64,000 nucleotides of DNA from Spiractinospora alimapuensis (GCF_018437505.1 NZ_CP072467.1:4054010-4118009), one strand, 5' to 3'. Positions 34,241-43,274 are shown, counted from the stretch's first letter. Notes: a model not told the origin generated them from the sequence alone. Numbers and translations are program-made.

Positions 34241-35194
34241 TCAGGTGTCAAGGTGGTCGGTGAAGATACCGATCAATATACGATCCCCCAACTTCGAGTC
34301 GGGCAGAGCGAAGTGGATGCGATTACGGTGGCCCTCCTTCTTGGCGTGCCACTCGCAGCGGTAGACTTCCCCTCCGTATTTGACATCCCGCTGAGCGATG
34401 ACCTTCGGCTTGCTTCGCGTGCTCGGGCTTTCCTGAGAGACGGTGACTCCCTTGGAGCCCAACCGAGCCTGCACTTGGTGGGCCTGACCGTTGCACGACG
34501 TCAAGGCTTCAGCGAAGTGAGCGTCGAGTACTGAGAGCACATGGACTGTCCAGTCGCGCATCTCGCGATAGGAGCCGTCGAAAGCCCCGAATCGGAGGCC
34601 GGGAGCGCAGATCAGGTTGGGAAACGCGCGGGTGGCGTGGTCCAGGAATTCCGCCTCCTGGATGTCTTCGCGTCTGAAGAGACCTTGCCAGAACACGGGC
34701 AGGCCATCTGTGTCGGTGAGGAAGCAGACCTCGCCGACGTGGTCGTCACCGCTCACGGAGAGCCAGTCATAGTGGCGAGCCGCGAACACCACGCATCCTG
34801 TGTTGTACCCGATGGTGGTGTTGTACAGGGCATAGCCGACAGACCATGCCGGGTCGATCGGCACGTCGGCAATCTGGACTTCTGTGGGAGTGTTCACGGC
34901 AAAGCCCTCGTCCCAGCTGGGGCACCGATCCAGTTGGATCCCGAGTAGTCGCCGGACGTCGGGCGAGATCCGGTCGGACTCACGGCTGAAGAGGAAGTTC
35001 CCGAGCTCCGTCCCGTCGAGGCACTGGGTGTCAAAGATGAGGCTGAACACGGCGACTGTGGCTTCAGTGCGCAATGTCTGGAGCGTCTGGCTGAGCCGGT
35101 CGAGGTGCCATGTGAGTTCGGCATCGTCGAATCCTCGGAAGTCCAGACTCGACTCGTCGACAACGAAGCGGAAGGCGTCACCGGCGCCGGACAC
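34241..35194 (-). CDS. Third gene of the DUF262/DUF3696 operon, unrecognised family
   Basis: The protein has 317 residues. The GTG start has GGGAGG at 8 bases and lies inside the ATPase gene (17-base overlap), so the proteins are made together. It has no signal peptide. The middle is alpha/beta (EVQIADVPIDPAWSVGYALYNTTIGYNTGCVVFAARHYDWLS). A distinct C-terminal segment is YGGEVYRCEWHAKKEGHRNRIHFALPD followed by RILIGIFTDHLDT, with closely placed Cys, His, His and Asp residues that could be catalytic or metal-binding. It may be the effector of the system (inference). Confidence 0.75.
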   Translation of the reverse strand: MSGAGDAFRFVVDESSLDFRGFDDAELTWHLDRLSQTLQTLRTEATVAVFSLIFDTQCLDGTELGNFLFSRESDRISPDVRRLLGIQLDRCPSWDEGFAVNTPTEVQIADVPIDPAWSVGYALYNTTIGYNTGCVVFAARHYDWLSVSGDDHVGEVCFLTDTDGLPVFWQGLFRREDIQEAEFLDHATRAFPNLICAPGLRFGAFDGSYREMRDWTVHVLSVLDAHFAEALTSCNGQAHQVQARLGSKGVTVSQESPSTRSKPKVIAQRDVKYGGEVYRCEWHAKKEGHRNRIHFALPDSKLGDRILIGIFTDHLDT

Positions 35195-36278
35195 GCGCCA
35201 ACCTCCCGAGGTCGTGTTCGATCTGGTCGAAGAAGCCCTTTGGCCACGTGGCGAGTTCCCCGTTGGACTTGAGGCTGATCGACATCGCCCCGGGGTCCTC
35301 CGCGCCGAAGTAGAGCATTGCCACGTCCTCGGCCGGGATGACTGCGTCGTCCGCCGCCGCGATCCGGATGCCATTGAGGACATGGTCACTGTGCGTCTCT
35401 ACGACGACCTGGACCCCCGAGCCCGCGACTCGGGCCAGGAAGTGTCCGATGCGGGACTGGCCGGCCGGGTGCAAGTGAGCCTCCGGGTTCTCTACGATGA
35501 GGAGGCCGCCGGGCTCTGCGAGCAGTCCGGCGACGATTATGGGGAGCGCATAGGAGACCCCGAAGCCCATGTTCGTCGGGCGGATCAGCTCGCCGTACAC
35601 TCCGGGTTCTTGGAATCGGACGGTGCTGGCCGTGATACCGCTCGGCCACTGGGCGCTGATGCGGATCGGCCGGATGATATCCGAGACCCAGCCCTCGACC
35701 TGAGTGCGTAACGTGGTGACCCCGTACTCCTCAGTTGTCGGTGGATGCTGGAGTCCTTCCAATACTTGCTTGCTCTCGTTCACCGCCAGCACTTGGGCGG
35801 TGAACTCCCCCTGGTGCCCGACGCCGATCCTGCTGATGTCCGCGGCCGAGACGTTCAACTGGTCCCGGGGGCCTAGGCGTTCGGCACACAGATAGGTGAA
35901 CCCGCTACCCCGTCTGGTCAGTTCTGGGAGAGGTGCCTCATAGGCCCGGTTCAGTTCGAGATAGAGGGCGCGTTTCTCCGGTACGACCAGTTCGTAGCGC
36001 CGGTGCTGTGCCCCGCTGTGCAGGATGAGCTCGATCACGGAGGTGTCCGCATCCAGCGGCAGGAGCTCCTGGGCCTCCCCCAAGGCCAGCCCATAGGGAC
36101 CGTTGAGCTGGATGGTGTTACCGGATTGGGTCTCCGAGATCTGGCGTAAAAGCAGCAACGACTGGATCACCGTGCTCTTCCCGGTGCCGTTGAGGCCGCT
36201 GAGCACGGTCATGCTTCGAAGATCGAAGGCGCCTCTGGTGAACCGTTTGAAGTTGCGCGCCTCCAGCCGCGTGATCAC
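35178..36278 (-). CDS. AAA / ABC-type ATPase with DUF3696 C-terminal domain
   Basis: The protein has 366 residues. It begins VITRLEARNFKRFTRGAFDL, then Walker A GLNGTGKS (28-35) and a Q-loop LLLLRQ. Near the C-terminus are Walker B GLLIVENPEAHLHPAGQ and the H-loop VVVETHSDHVLNGIR. This is the SMC-like, OLD-like AAA layout with the DUF3696 tail (AMLYFGAEDPGAMSISLKSNGELATWPKGFFDQ). No TOPRIM domain follows, so it is not a full OLD nuclease. The GTG at 36278 overlaps the DUF262 stop as GTGA; longer upstream starts are unlikely. It probably acts as the sensor or motor. Confidence 0.88.
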   Translation of the reverse strand: MITRLEARNFKRFTRGAFDLRSMTVLSGLNGTGKSTVIQSLLLLRQISETQSGNTIQLNGPYGLALGEAQELLPLDADTSVIELILHSGAQHRRYELVVPEKRALYLELNRAYEAPLPELTRRGSGFTYLCAERLGPRDQLNVSAADISRIGVGHQGEFTAQVLAVNESKQVLEGLQHPPTTEEYGVTTLRTQVEGWVSDIIRPIRISAQWPSGITASTVRFQEPGVYGELIRPTNMGFGVSYALPIIVAGLLAEPGGLLIVENPEAHLHPAGQSRIGHFLARVAGSGVQVVVETHSDHVLNGIRIAAADDAVIPAEDVAMLYFGAEDPGAMSISLKSNGELATWPKGFFDQIEHDLGRLARVRRR

Positions 36279-37438
36279 AGTCCTGCCTCTGCGGCGCTCT
36301 GGGTAATCTCGAACCGGTGGCGGACTCGCCAAGCATCCCCGGTAGAGGCAGTGATGGCATTCAGATAGTCCACATTGTCGGTCATCAGTTTCCGGGCATG
36401 GGCCACGACCTGACCCTTGCGCCGATGCAGGTCGTCTTCACTGAATCGGGCGAGCGCGATGGACCAGGTCTCGAATAGGGCACGATTGAGCGGGTTGCGT
36501 GACTCAGTTCCCAGAGGCCACTTGCGGAAGGCGTGTGGGCCGAAGACAAGTGCCGCGTTTTGCATCGCCGTGCGGAACGCCATCTTAAGTTCGGCGACCT
36601 TCTCGTCCGGCACCATTTCGGGTTTGTCGAGGCAGGCCGTGGTGCGTTCCAGGAAGGCGTCCATAGCCGGTCGCTTCAGGTACTCGTCCACGCCTAGGAG
36701 CCAGAAGGCGGTGAAGCGCAGGGCGAGTTCGCGATCGACCATGCGGACGTGACCGAATAGATTCCCCGCAGCCTCATTGAACTCCTGCGTTTCGGCGAGC
36801 TCGCGGAGGATAGTGCGGCTGCGTGTCTGGCTCATGCAGTGGCGGATCTCCTGGGCGTTTAGCGGAGTACCGCCGGTGTTGATCCGTTTGAAGATGTCGT
36901 AGGTGACCTCTCGTGGAGTCGTCGGGTCGATGACGTGAACGACAATCTGGGCGTTGTTGATGCGCCGCTGCCAAGGTGCCGAAAGCTCAGCGAATCGATG
37001 GCCCTCCTCGTTGAGGTACTCCAGTCCCTTGAGGGCGAAACCGTCGGTCTCCCCGCCACGGACGTATGAGTTGATTGTGGAGAGTCGCTGCAGGCCGTCG
37101 ACAACACGCAGCATGCCGTCGGCATCCTCGGCGAAATAGAAGGCCGGCAGAGGAATCTGGAGTAGGACCGATTCGATCAAGCGGGACTTCTGCGTCACCT
37201 TCCAGACCTGTCGGCGCTGGAAGTCGGGGGCCAGCTCCAGAGACCCGTCGTCGATCATGTCCATGACGTTGCGCAGTGAGAACTGCTTTGTACTGACTCT
37301 GATCTGGTCGGGATTCCACGGCTTACCGGATTCAGATTCCGGTGTGTCTGGCTCCTGTTCAGCCTCCACGCCGGTGCCACGATGGTCGAAGTGTTCTTCC
37401 ACGATGTCCGTAGTGGGCTTCGTGTCCTCTAGCGCCAT
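36275..37438 (-). CDS. DUF262-domain protein (ParB/GmrSD-N-like)
   Basis: The protein has 387 residues. After an acidic N-terminal tail, the DUF262 core has FSLRNVMDMIDDGSLELAPDFQRRQVWKVTQKSRLIESVLLQIPLPAFYF and RVVDGLQRLSTINSYV, including the DGLQRL motif (about 104-109) that in relatives binds or cleaves nucleotides and DNA. A typical ITYDIFKRINTGGTPLNAQEIRHC-type segment follows. No HNH/DUF1524 nuclease domain is attached, unlike GmrSD. It heads a three-gene overlapping operon. The ATG at 37438 is chosen over the longer open frame. Confidence 0.9.
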   Translation of the reverse strand: MALEDTKPTTDIVEEHFDHRGTGVEAEQEPDTPESESGKPWNPDQIRVSTKQFSLRNVMDMIDDGSLELAPDFQRRQVWKVTQKSRLIESVLLQIPLPAFYFAEDADGMLRVVDGLQRLSTINSYVRGGETDGFALKGLEYLNEEGHRFAELSAPWQRRINNAQIVVHVIDPTTPREVTYDIFKRINTGGTPLNAQEIRHCMSQTRSRTILRELAETQEFNEAAGNLFGHVRMVDRELALRFTAFWLLGVDEYLKRPAMDAFLERTTACLDKPEMVPDEKVAELKMAFRTAMQNAALVFGPHAFRKWPLGTESRNPLNRALFETWSIALARFSEDDLHRRKGQVVAHARKLMTDNVDYLNAITASTGDAWRVRHRFEITQSAAEAGL

Positions 37439-37966
37439 GACGGCGATCCTATCTGCGGGGCCGCTTCCCCTGGGCCGCATTCCGGACTGATAGGGGGAAT
37501 CGCCCAGCTTCATCTTGTCCGGAGGGACAGGTTGCTGGATAAGGCTGCTGCCCGGCGTAAACGGAGGCGGTCCCGGTGGAGAGTACGAGATCACCCACGT
37601 CATCGCGGGCGAGGCGTTGCATCAAGGAGCGGGCTTGGGCCTGTCTCGACGTGAGGTCAGCCTCGTGGGCTGGTGGTGCCATCGGCGACGGAGGTGGCGC
37701 GGGCGGACCCCAAGCCGAACCAGTCGCAGACCGACCTCCCCCCGAGACCCGCCCGCGCAGGCCGCCGCCTGCCGCGCCGCCGGCCTGCACCATGACTACG
37801 ACTCGGTCCACCGCTCACTGGGTACGTAGGCAGAGAACAACCGGATCGCCCTCCGGCTGTGCCCCCACGGTTTCGCCAGGCCCGCCGTCAACTCACCGAC
37901 CCGAACCCCGCGGAAGGTTATGCACGACAGCTGAGGACTGAGCGCGCATTGCTCGCGGCAACCCAC
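37439..37966. other. Gene-free stretch with possible mobile-element debris
   Basis: No intact gene is seen. On the plus strand near 37760-37829 a short frame ends in AGLHHDYDSVHRSLGT and a stop, loosely similar to the ends of some integrase-type transposases. This is too short to name. The position next to a tRNA gene would suit an insertion hot spot. Confidence 0.3.
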
Positions 37967-37996
37967 GAAAAATCCCAGGGCACCGGGCCCTGGGAT
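37967..37996 (-). terminator. Terminator of tRNA-Leu
   Basis: On the minus strand a perfect 10-base stem (ATCCCAGGGC / GCCCTGGGAT) with a 5-base loop is followed by TTTTT. It lies about 43 bases after the 3' end of the tRNA-Leu gene. This is a classic Rho-independent terminator. Confidence 0.88.
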
Positions 37997-38038
37997 CGAG
38001 ATGTCGTGCAACTCTATGTGTTGCTATGCCTACTCAAG

Positions 38039-38124
38039 TGTCCGAGGGGGGACTTGAACCCCCACAGCCATTGCTGGCCACTAGCACCTCAAGCTAGCGC
38101 GTCTACCTATTCCGCCACCCGGAC
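38039..38124 (-). tRNA. tRNA-Leu (anticodon GAG)
   Basis: The gene is 86 bases with the long variable arm of class II tRNAs. The acceptor stem is GTCCGGG paired with CTCGGAC (one G-U pair). The anticodon loop reads CTTGAGG, giving GAG, which reads CUC/CUU codons. The T-arm has GGTTCAAGTCC. The discriminator base is A and CCA is not encoded. A terminator follows downstream. Confidence 0.95.
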
Positions 38125-38240
38125 GTGGGGTGCTGTCGCAGCACCAGACAGGTCTAACGATAGCAAAGCCGGAGTAGTGGCGGTGCACGTTTTTGGGTTG
38201 GGGAGCATCATGGGGAGGACGCGAGGCTAAGGAGTTGGGT

Positions 38241-39563
38241 ATGGACGGCGGTCGGCGGATGGATGTGACGGGGGAAGAGGAGGTTGTGGGGCTCTGCAGT
38301 GAGCTCATCGCGATCGATACCTCGAACTTTGGGGACCACTCGGGGCCGGGGGAGCGGGTCGCCGCGGAGTATGTGGCGGAGAAGCTGGCCGAGGTGGGGG
38401 TGGAGCCGGAGATCTACGAGTCGCACCCGAAGCGGTCCAACGTCGTCGTGCGGATCCCGGGGGCCGATCCGAGTCGGGCGCCGTTGCTCGTGCACGGGCA
38501 TCTGGACGTGGTGCCGGCCGCGGCGGAGGACTGGAGCCGGCACCCGTTCGCGGGGGAGGTTGCGGACGGGTGCGTGTGGGGTCGCGGCGCGATCGACATG
38601 AAGAACATGGACGCGATGATGCTCGCCACGTTGCGGGACCGGCTGCGTTCCGGGCGTAAGCCCGCACGGGATCTCGTGGTGGCGTTCGTCGCGGACGAGG
38701 AGGCGGGCGGCACGTGGGGGGCGAAGTACCTCGTGCGTGAGCACCCGGAGTTGTTCGCCGACTGCACCGAGGCGATCAGTGAGGTGGGCGGGTTCAGTCT
38801 GGACGTCGGGCAGGACCGGCGGCTGTACCTCATCGAGACCGCGGAGAAGGGCATCGCGTGGATGCGTCTCACCGCGCGGGGCACGGCCGGCCACGGGTCC
38901 ATGACCAACGACGACAACGCGGTGACCGAACTCGCCGACGCGGTCGCGCGCCTGGGCCGGCACGAGTTCCCGCTGCGACTCACCAAGACGGTGCGGACCC
39001 TGCTGGAGGAGGTGTGCGAGGCGTTCGGGATCCCGTTCGACGAGAACGACGTCGAGGGCACCGTCGCCCGGATGGGGCCGGTCGCCCGAATGGTCGGCGC
39101 CACCCTGCGCAACTCGGTGAACCCGACCGGGCTGGAAGCGGGGTACAAGGTCAACGTCATCCCCGGGTCCGCGTCGGCCCTGGTGGACGGCCGGTTCCTG
39201 CCAGGGGAAGAGGAGTCGTTCTTCGCGGAGGTCGACCGGCTGCTGGGCCCCAACGTCACGCGTGAGTTCATCCACCACCTCCCCGCGGTGGAGACGGACT
39301 TCTCGGGTGGCTTGGTGAACGCCATGGGTGAGTCCCTGCGCGCGGAGGACCCCGGAGCCACCACCGTTCCCTACTGCCTGTCCGGCGGGACGGACGCCAA
39401 GCACTTCAGCGACCTGGATATCCGCAACTTCGGCTTCGTACCCCTTCGTCTGCCCCCCGAGATGGACTTCGCGGGCATGTTCCACGGAGTCGACGAGCGT
39501 GTCCCGGTGGACGGGCTCACGTTCGGTGTCCGTGTCCTTGACCGATTCTTTGACGCCTGCTGA
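38241..39563 (+). CDS. M20/M25/M40-family metallopeptidase
   Basis: The protein has 440 residues. Metal ligands are in LLVHGHLDVVPA and in CVWGRGAIDMKNMDAMML, the catalytic Glu pair in VVAFVADEEAGGTWGAKYL, and the dimerisation domain starts near TARGTAGHGSMTND. A late His (GGTDAKHFSDL) completes the site. The family cleaves dipeptides, N-acyl amino acids or similar amides in the cytoplasm. The start has AAGGAG at 6 bases. It is next to tRNA-Leu but independent of it. Confidence 0.9.
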   Translation: MDGGRRMDVTGEEEVVGLCSELIAIDTSNFGDHSGPGERVAAEYVAEKLAEVGVEPEIYESHPKRSNVVVRIPGADPSRAPLLVHGHLDVVPAAAEDWSRHPFAGEVADGCVWGRGAIDMKNMDAMMLATLRDRLRSGRKPARDLVVAFVADEEAGGTWGAKYLVREHPELFADCTEAISEVGGFSLDVGQDRRLYLIETAEKGIAWMRLTARGTAGHGSMTNDDNAVTELADAVARLGRHEFPLRLTKTVRTLLEEVCEAFGIPFDENDVEGTVARMGPVARMVGATLRNSVNPTGLEAGYKVNVIPGSASALVDGRFLPGEEESFFAEVDRLLGPNVTREFIHHLPAVETDFSGGLVNAMGESLRAEDPGATTVPYCLSGGTDAKHFSDLDIRNFGFVPLRLPPEMDFAGMFHGVDERVPVDGLTFGVRVLDRFFDAC

Positions 39564-39934
39564 GCCGAACTCGCCGGACGGCGTCGGTCGAGGGCCCGGT
39601 CGCGGTGGTGTCACCGACCCGCCCTCAGCGGGCGCTCACGTTCGGTGACGACCGGTGGGTGGCCTCCGCGGCCCAGGAAAGGCTCAACCGGGGCACAGGT
39701 GGCATGTCGGAAGATGCCCGTCGTGTACCCCGGTTCTGCTTTGTGAGGCGCTTGACCAGGTATTGCACGGATTGGGGGTGGTCCTGGTGATCCCCTGGTC
39801 CCCGCCTCGCCACATTTTTTGGGTGGGCGCGTCGAAACTTGCACACGGCGACGACCGGACTGCTAGTGTCACTTCTCGTAGCCACCCGAATGCGATCAGT
39901 GGCTGTTATCGCGACGCGGAGGAGTGACCGGACG
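39564..39934. other. Intergenic region upstream of the secreted acidic protein
   Basis: About 370 bases without a convincing gene. A GGAGGAG ribosome-site-like tract lies just before the next ATG, somewhat far from it (about 10-12 bases). Confidence 0.4.
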
Positions 39935-41350
39935 ATGGCGACGGACACGGACGAGGTGCGAGTCAGCACCCGTAGCCGTGTGCGTATGTTGTCCCGGCGC
40001 GTTCTCGTCGTCGTGGGGTTCGCGGCCGCCGGATGGGCCATCGGCGCTGGTGCGGCTCAGGCCGCGGCGCCGGACGCTCTCGGTCAGGTCACCGGGCCCG
40101 TCACCGACATCCTCGGTGTCTCCGGTTCCAGTGGGAACGCCGAGGAGTCCGCCGAGGACACGGGGACCACAGAGACCACGGGGACCACAGAGTCCACGCA
40201 GTCCACTGACGTCGTGGGAGACGCGGTACAGGACACCGAGTCCGTGGCGGAATCCGCGACGGACCAGGCGCCCAGCGTTGACTCTGGCTCCAGTGACTCT
40301 GGCTCTGGCTCTGACGCCACCGAGACCCAGTCCGACGCCCCGGCGCCGGACGCGGGCGGCGAGGACGCCACGACCACACCGGAACCGGTGACGGACGTGG
40401 CGACATCGGCGGCGTCCACGGAGTCCGACGCGGACACCAACGACACCAACGACACCAACGACGCCCAGACCCACGCGGGCACCGAGGCCGAGACCGAATC
40501 CGACCCCGGACCGCCGGTGGTCGGGGAGGTCACGGACACGGCGTCGCGCACACTCGGCGTCCGGGACGTCCCCGCGGAGACCGTGCGGGGGGTGGACGGG
40601 CTCCTCACCACAGTGGTGACACCCACGCCCACCCGAGCGCAGGAATCCGACAGCGCCACCGAGGCGTCGTCCGACGACGGTTCGGGATCGGTGACATCAG
40701 CCCTCCTGCGGACAGCGGGCGGAGCCGTCACCGGGGTCACCGACACGTTGCGCGGTACGGCGGACACGCTGGAGAGCAGCGAGGTCCTCCGACCCGTCAC
40801 GGAGATCGGGTCCGGACTGTCCGAGGTGGTGCGGGACACCACCGGCGCCGACACGAGCCACATCCTGGGTGGTGTCGACACGAGCCTGCGTGAGGCCATC
40901 GACATCCCGGCCGGTCTGGTGGAGGCGACGTACTCCGCCCGCCCGAACGCGGACCAGGTTCCGACGCCACACGTGGTGTCGTCGCAGGACTCCGTCTCGC
41001 GGTCGGCCGACCGCGAGGGGCAGCGCAAGGAGAGCCAGAAGAGCGACGCGGCGGTCACCGACCCCTCGTTCGCCAACGCTCCCACCCCGTGGACCCACGG
41101 TCAGCAGCAGGTCGGTTCGGCGCCCGTGGGCTCCGGCTCCGACGGCTCGGACCGTGGGGAACGAAACGACGCGGCGCAGGGCAGCGGCTCCGCTGTGACC
41201 TCCGCCGGAAGCAGCCCGGTCGCCGCCGCCGGCTTCCTGGTGAACCGGGTGGACCTCGCGGCCGACTCCGGCCTCCGCCTGCCGTCCACGAACGGCGAAG
41301 TCCCGGTCGTCGCCGACGCCGCGGACGACCCTTCCTTCTCGCCCGACTAA
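39935..41350 (+). CDS. Large secreted acidic, Ser/Thr/Asp-rich protein next to the chaplins
   Basis: The protein has 471 residues. An N-terminal signal (MLSRRVLVVVGFAAAGWAIGAGAAQAAA) is followed by about 130 residues of low complexity made of T, S, D, E and A, including TTETTGTTEST and NDTNDTNDT repeats. After that come loosely repeated helical stretches (VTGVTDTLRGTADTLESSEV, LSEVVRDTTGADTSHILGG). There is no clear C-terminal membrane anchor. Such composition suits an exported, disordered cell-wall or aerial-hypha surface protein. Its position directly before six chaplins supports a surface role (inference). Confidence 0.72.
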   Translation: MATDTDEVRVSTRSRVRMLSRRVLVVVGFAAAGWAIGAGAAQAAAPDALGQVTGPVTDILGVSGSSGNAEESAEDTGTTETTGTTESTQSTDVVGDAVQDTESVAESATDQAPSVDSGSSDSGSGSDATETQSDAPAPDAGGEDATTTPEPVTDVATSAASTESDADTNDTNDTNDAQTHAGTEAETESDPGPPVVGEVTDTASRTLGVRDVPAETVRGVDGLLTTVVTPTPTRAQESDSATEASSDDGSGSVTSALLRTAGGAVTGVTDTLRGTADTLESSEVLRPVTEIGSGLSEVVRDTTGADTSHILGGVDTSLREAIDIPAGLVEATYSARPNADQVPTPHVVSSQDSVSRSADREGQRKESQKSDAAVTDPSFANAPTPWTHGQQQVGSAPVGSGSDGSDRGERNDAAQGSGSAVTSAGSSPVAAAGFLVNRVDLAADSGLRLPSTNGEVPVVADAADDPSFSPD

Positions 41351-41746
41351 CTCGCCTCCTTCGGCTTCCCACAGCGGACACCTGTCCTCTGTCGGAGCGC
41401 GCCAGCGTGGAGGCGACGTCACCGCCTTCCTCGATGACCAGCGACGGACCGAGAAACACACGCAACGCACGTGTGAAGGGCGAACACCATGGCATCCAGC
41501 AACGCTGCCCGCGGGGCGGCTGATGTGAGCTCCGCGGCCAGCCGCGTCGCGGGGTTCACCTCAGCCCGCCCGGCAGGGCCGGAGCTGAGTAAGCGCGACA
41601 TCGCGCACAGCAGACACAGGGACACGCGTCCCGCGTTCCACGCACAGACCGCGGCTGGATCGGAACGCGGCACGTGGGGGCCTCGGAGTCGACACGAGGC
41701 TCGCCCGTCCTGTCGCACACAGGAACTCTCGAAGGGATCAAACACC
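41351..41746. other. Intergenic region upstream of the first chaplin
   Basis: About 400 bases. No gene is supported; the open frame running into the first chaplin has no signal peptide or family feature upstream of MRKW. It probably holds the promoter and leader of the chaplin array. Confidence 0.4.
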
Positions 41747-42025
41747 ATGCGCAAGTGGATGAAGGCGACCTCGGTGACCGCTCTTGTTGCGGCGGGCCTG
41801 CTGGCGTTCGGCGCGGGCACCGCGCACGCCAACGGTGGGCACCACGGCCACGACTACGAGAACGACAGCATCAACGCGGTCACCTCGGGCAACGGCAGCA
41901 TCCTGGGCGGCAACCAGATCATCGCCGACGTGGACGTGCCGATCAACGCCTGCGGCATCGCCGTTGGTGCCCTGCTCGGCGTCGCCAACGCCGAGTGCGA
42001 GGAGTCCGGCGCCATCGCCGACTAG
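41747..42025 (+). CDS. Short chaplin 1
   Basis: The protein has 92 residues. A signal peptide (MRKWMKATSVTALVAAGLLAFGAGTAHA) is followed by a NGGHHGHDYE linker and one chaplin domain with GNGSILGGNQIIADVDVPI and two cysteines (NACGIAVG and NAECEE) that form the conserved disulfide. There is no sorting signal, so it is a short chaplin. Chaplins self-assemble into amyloid fibrils that coat aerial hyphae and spores. It is closest to chaplins 3 and 6 of this array. Confidence 0.93.
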   Translation: MRKWMKATSVTALVAAGLLAFGAGTAHANGGHHGHDYENDSINAVTSGNGSILGGNQIIADVDVPINACGIAVGALLGVANAECEESGAIAD

Positions 42026-42148
42026 TCGCACCGGTCGACCTTTCGCAGTACTCCAGAGCATGACCCGCGGGTATCGCCCCGGCGGTACCCGCGGCACCAG
42101 AACACGCAGTGCAAGCGAACACCACAGTCTGACTTCGAAGGAATCACG

Positions 42149-42445
42149 ATGCGCAAGTGGCTCAAGGCGACCTCGGTGGCGGCATTCGCGGTGGCGGGAC
42201 TCCTGCTGCTCGGCGGAGGGACCGCGCACGCTGACTGCTCCGGTGACGACCACGGCCACAAGCCCAGCCACAGCTACGAGGACGACAGCGTCAACGCCGT
42301 TTCCTCGGGCGACGGCAGCATCGCCGGCGGCAACCAGATCATCGGTGACGTGGACGTTCCCGTGAACGTCTGCGGCGTCGCGGTCGGAGCCGTCGGGGGT
42401 ATCGGCAACGCCGTGTGTGACGGGTCCGGCGCCGTCGCCGACTAG
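42149..42445 (+). CDS. Short chaplin 2 (most divergent copy)
   Basis: The protein has 98 residues. The signal MRKWLKATSVAAFAVAGLLLLGGGTAHA is followed by a longer linker with an extra cysteine (DCSGDDHGHKPSHS). The chaplin domain has GDGSIAGGNQIIGDVDVPVNVCGVAVGAVGG, ending NAVCDGSGAVAD. The third cysteine outside the domain is not found in the neighbouring copies. A repeat shared with other chaplin spacers follows the gene. Confidence 0.92.
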   Translation: MRKWLKATSVAAFAVAGLLLLGGGTAHADCSGDDHGHKPSHSYEDDSVNAVSSGDGSIAGGNQIIGDVDVPVNVCGVAVGAVGGIGNAVCDGSGAVAD

Positions 42446-42461
42446 GCCCGACACGGCGCCC

Positions 42462-42476
42462 GCGTCCCACCGGCGT
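42462..42476 (+). repeat. Chaplin-spacer repeat, copy 1 (CGCGTCCCACCGGCG)
   Basis: The 15-base sequence recurs after chaplins 4 and 5 at a similar distance from their stop codons. It lies about 15-20 bases after the stop codon of chaplin 2. It may be residue of tandem duplication or a shared 3' element. Confidence 0.6.
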
Positions 42477-42534
42477 GGGGTGCCACCTGACCAGCAGTGA
42501 ACCAAAGACTCTCAGGCGAAAAGGACTTCACATC

Positions 42535-42816
42535 ATGCGCAAGTGGATGAAGGCGACCTCCGTGGCGGCTCTCGTGGCGGCCGGCATGCTGACCTTCGGT
42601 GCGGGCACCGCGCACGCCAACGGTGGGCACCACCACCACGGCGAGTACGACAACGACAGCATCAACGCCGTCACCTCGGGCAACGGCAGCATCGCGGGTG
42701 GCAACCAGGTCATCGTCGACGCGGACGTGCCGATCAACGCCTGCGGCATCGCCGTCGGCGCGCTGCTCGGTGTCGCCAACGCCGAGTGCGAAGAGTCCGG
42801 CGCGATCGCCGACTAG
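42535..42816 (+). CDS. Short chaplin 3
   Basis: The protein has 93 residues. Signal MRKWMKATSVAALVAAGMLTFGAGTAHA, then a His-rich linker (NGGHHHHGEYDND) and the chaplin domain with GNGSIAGGNQVIVDADVPI and the NACGIAVG / NAECEE cysteines. It is very similar to chaplin 6, differing mainly in the signal peptide and the VIVDA segment. Confidence 0.93.
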   Translation: MRKWMKATSVAALVAAGMLTFGAGTAHANGGHHHHGEYDNDSINAVTSGNGSIAGGNQVIVDADVPINACGIAVGALLGVANAECEESGAIAD

Positions 42817-42985
42817 TTCTCCGCCGGTCCTCTGCCGGTGACGGGCTGGTCGCGGCGGCCCGGCCGTCCCCGCAGGTCCAAGCGGGACCCCAGCGGCACC
42901 TGGTCAGTGACTGACCAGTCAGCAGTACCTCGGTAGTACCTCGTCAAAAGCACGAACAAAGCACATCTGGGAAAGAGGAACTCTC

Positions 42986-43252
42986 ATGCGCAAGTGGATC
43001 AAGGCGACCTCCGTGACCGCTCTCATGGCCGCTGGCCTGATCGCGTTCGGCGCCGGCACGGCCAACGCGCACAGCTACGACTACGAGAACGACAGCATCA
43101 ACGCGGTCACCTCGGGCAACGGCAGCATCCTCGGCGGCAACCAGATCATCGCCGACGTGGACGTGCCCGTGAACGTCTGCGGCATCGCCGTCGGCGCGGT
43201 CGCCGGCATCGCCAACGCCGAGTGCGACGAGTCCGGCGCCATCGCCGACTAG
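42986..43252 (+). CDS. Short chaplin 4
   Basis: The protein has 88 residues. Signal MRKWIKATSVTALMAAGLIAFGAGTANA, short linker HSYDYEND, and chaplin domain with IIADVDVPVNVCGIAVG and NAECDE cysteines. The first ~165 bases are almost identical to chaplin 5, so the two arose by recent duplication. A GAAAGAGGAA purine tract precedes the ATG. Confidence 0.93.
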   Translation: MRKWIKATSVTALMAAGLIAFGAGTANAHSYDYENDSINAVTSGNGSILGGNQIIADVDVPVNVCGIAVGAVAGIANAECDESGAIAD

Positions 43253-43274
43253 TTCACGCGTGGCGGGCACACCG

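Noticed and set aside
37576-37941. Transposase gene next to tRNA-Leu
   Set aside because: Only about 15 residues resemble a transposase tail; no catalytic residues or terminal repeats were found.
41270-41350. LPSTN near the end of the secreted acidic protein as a sortase signal
   Set aside because: No hydrophobic helix or basic tail follows; the chain ends in acidic residues.
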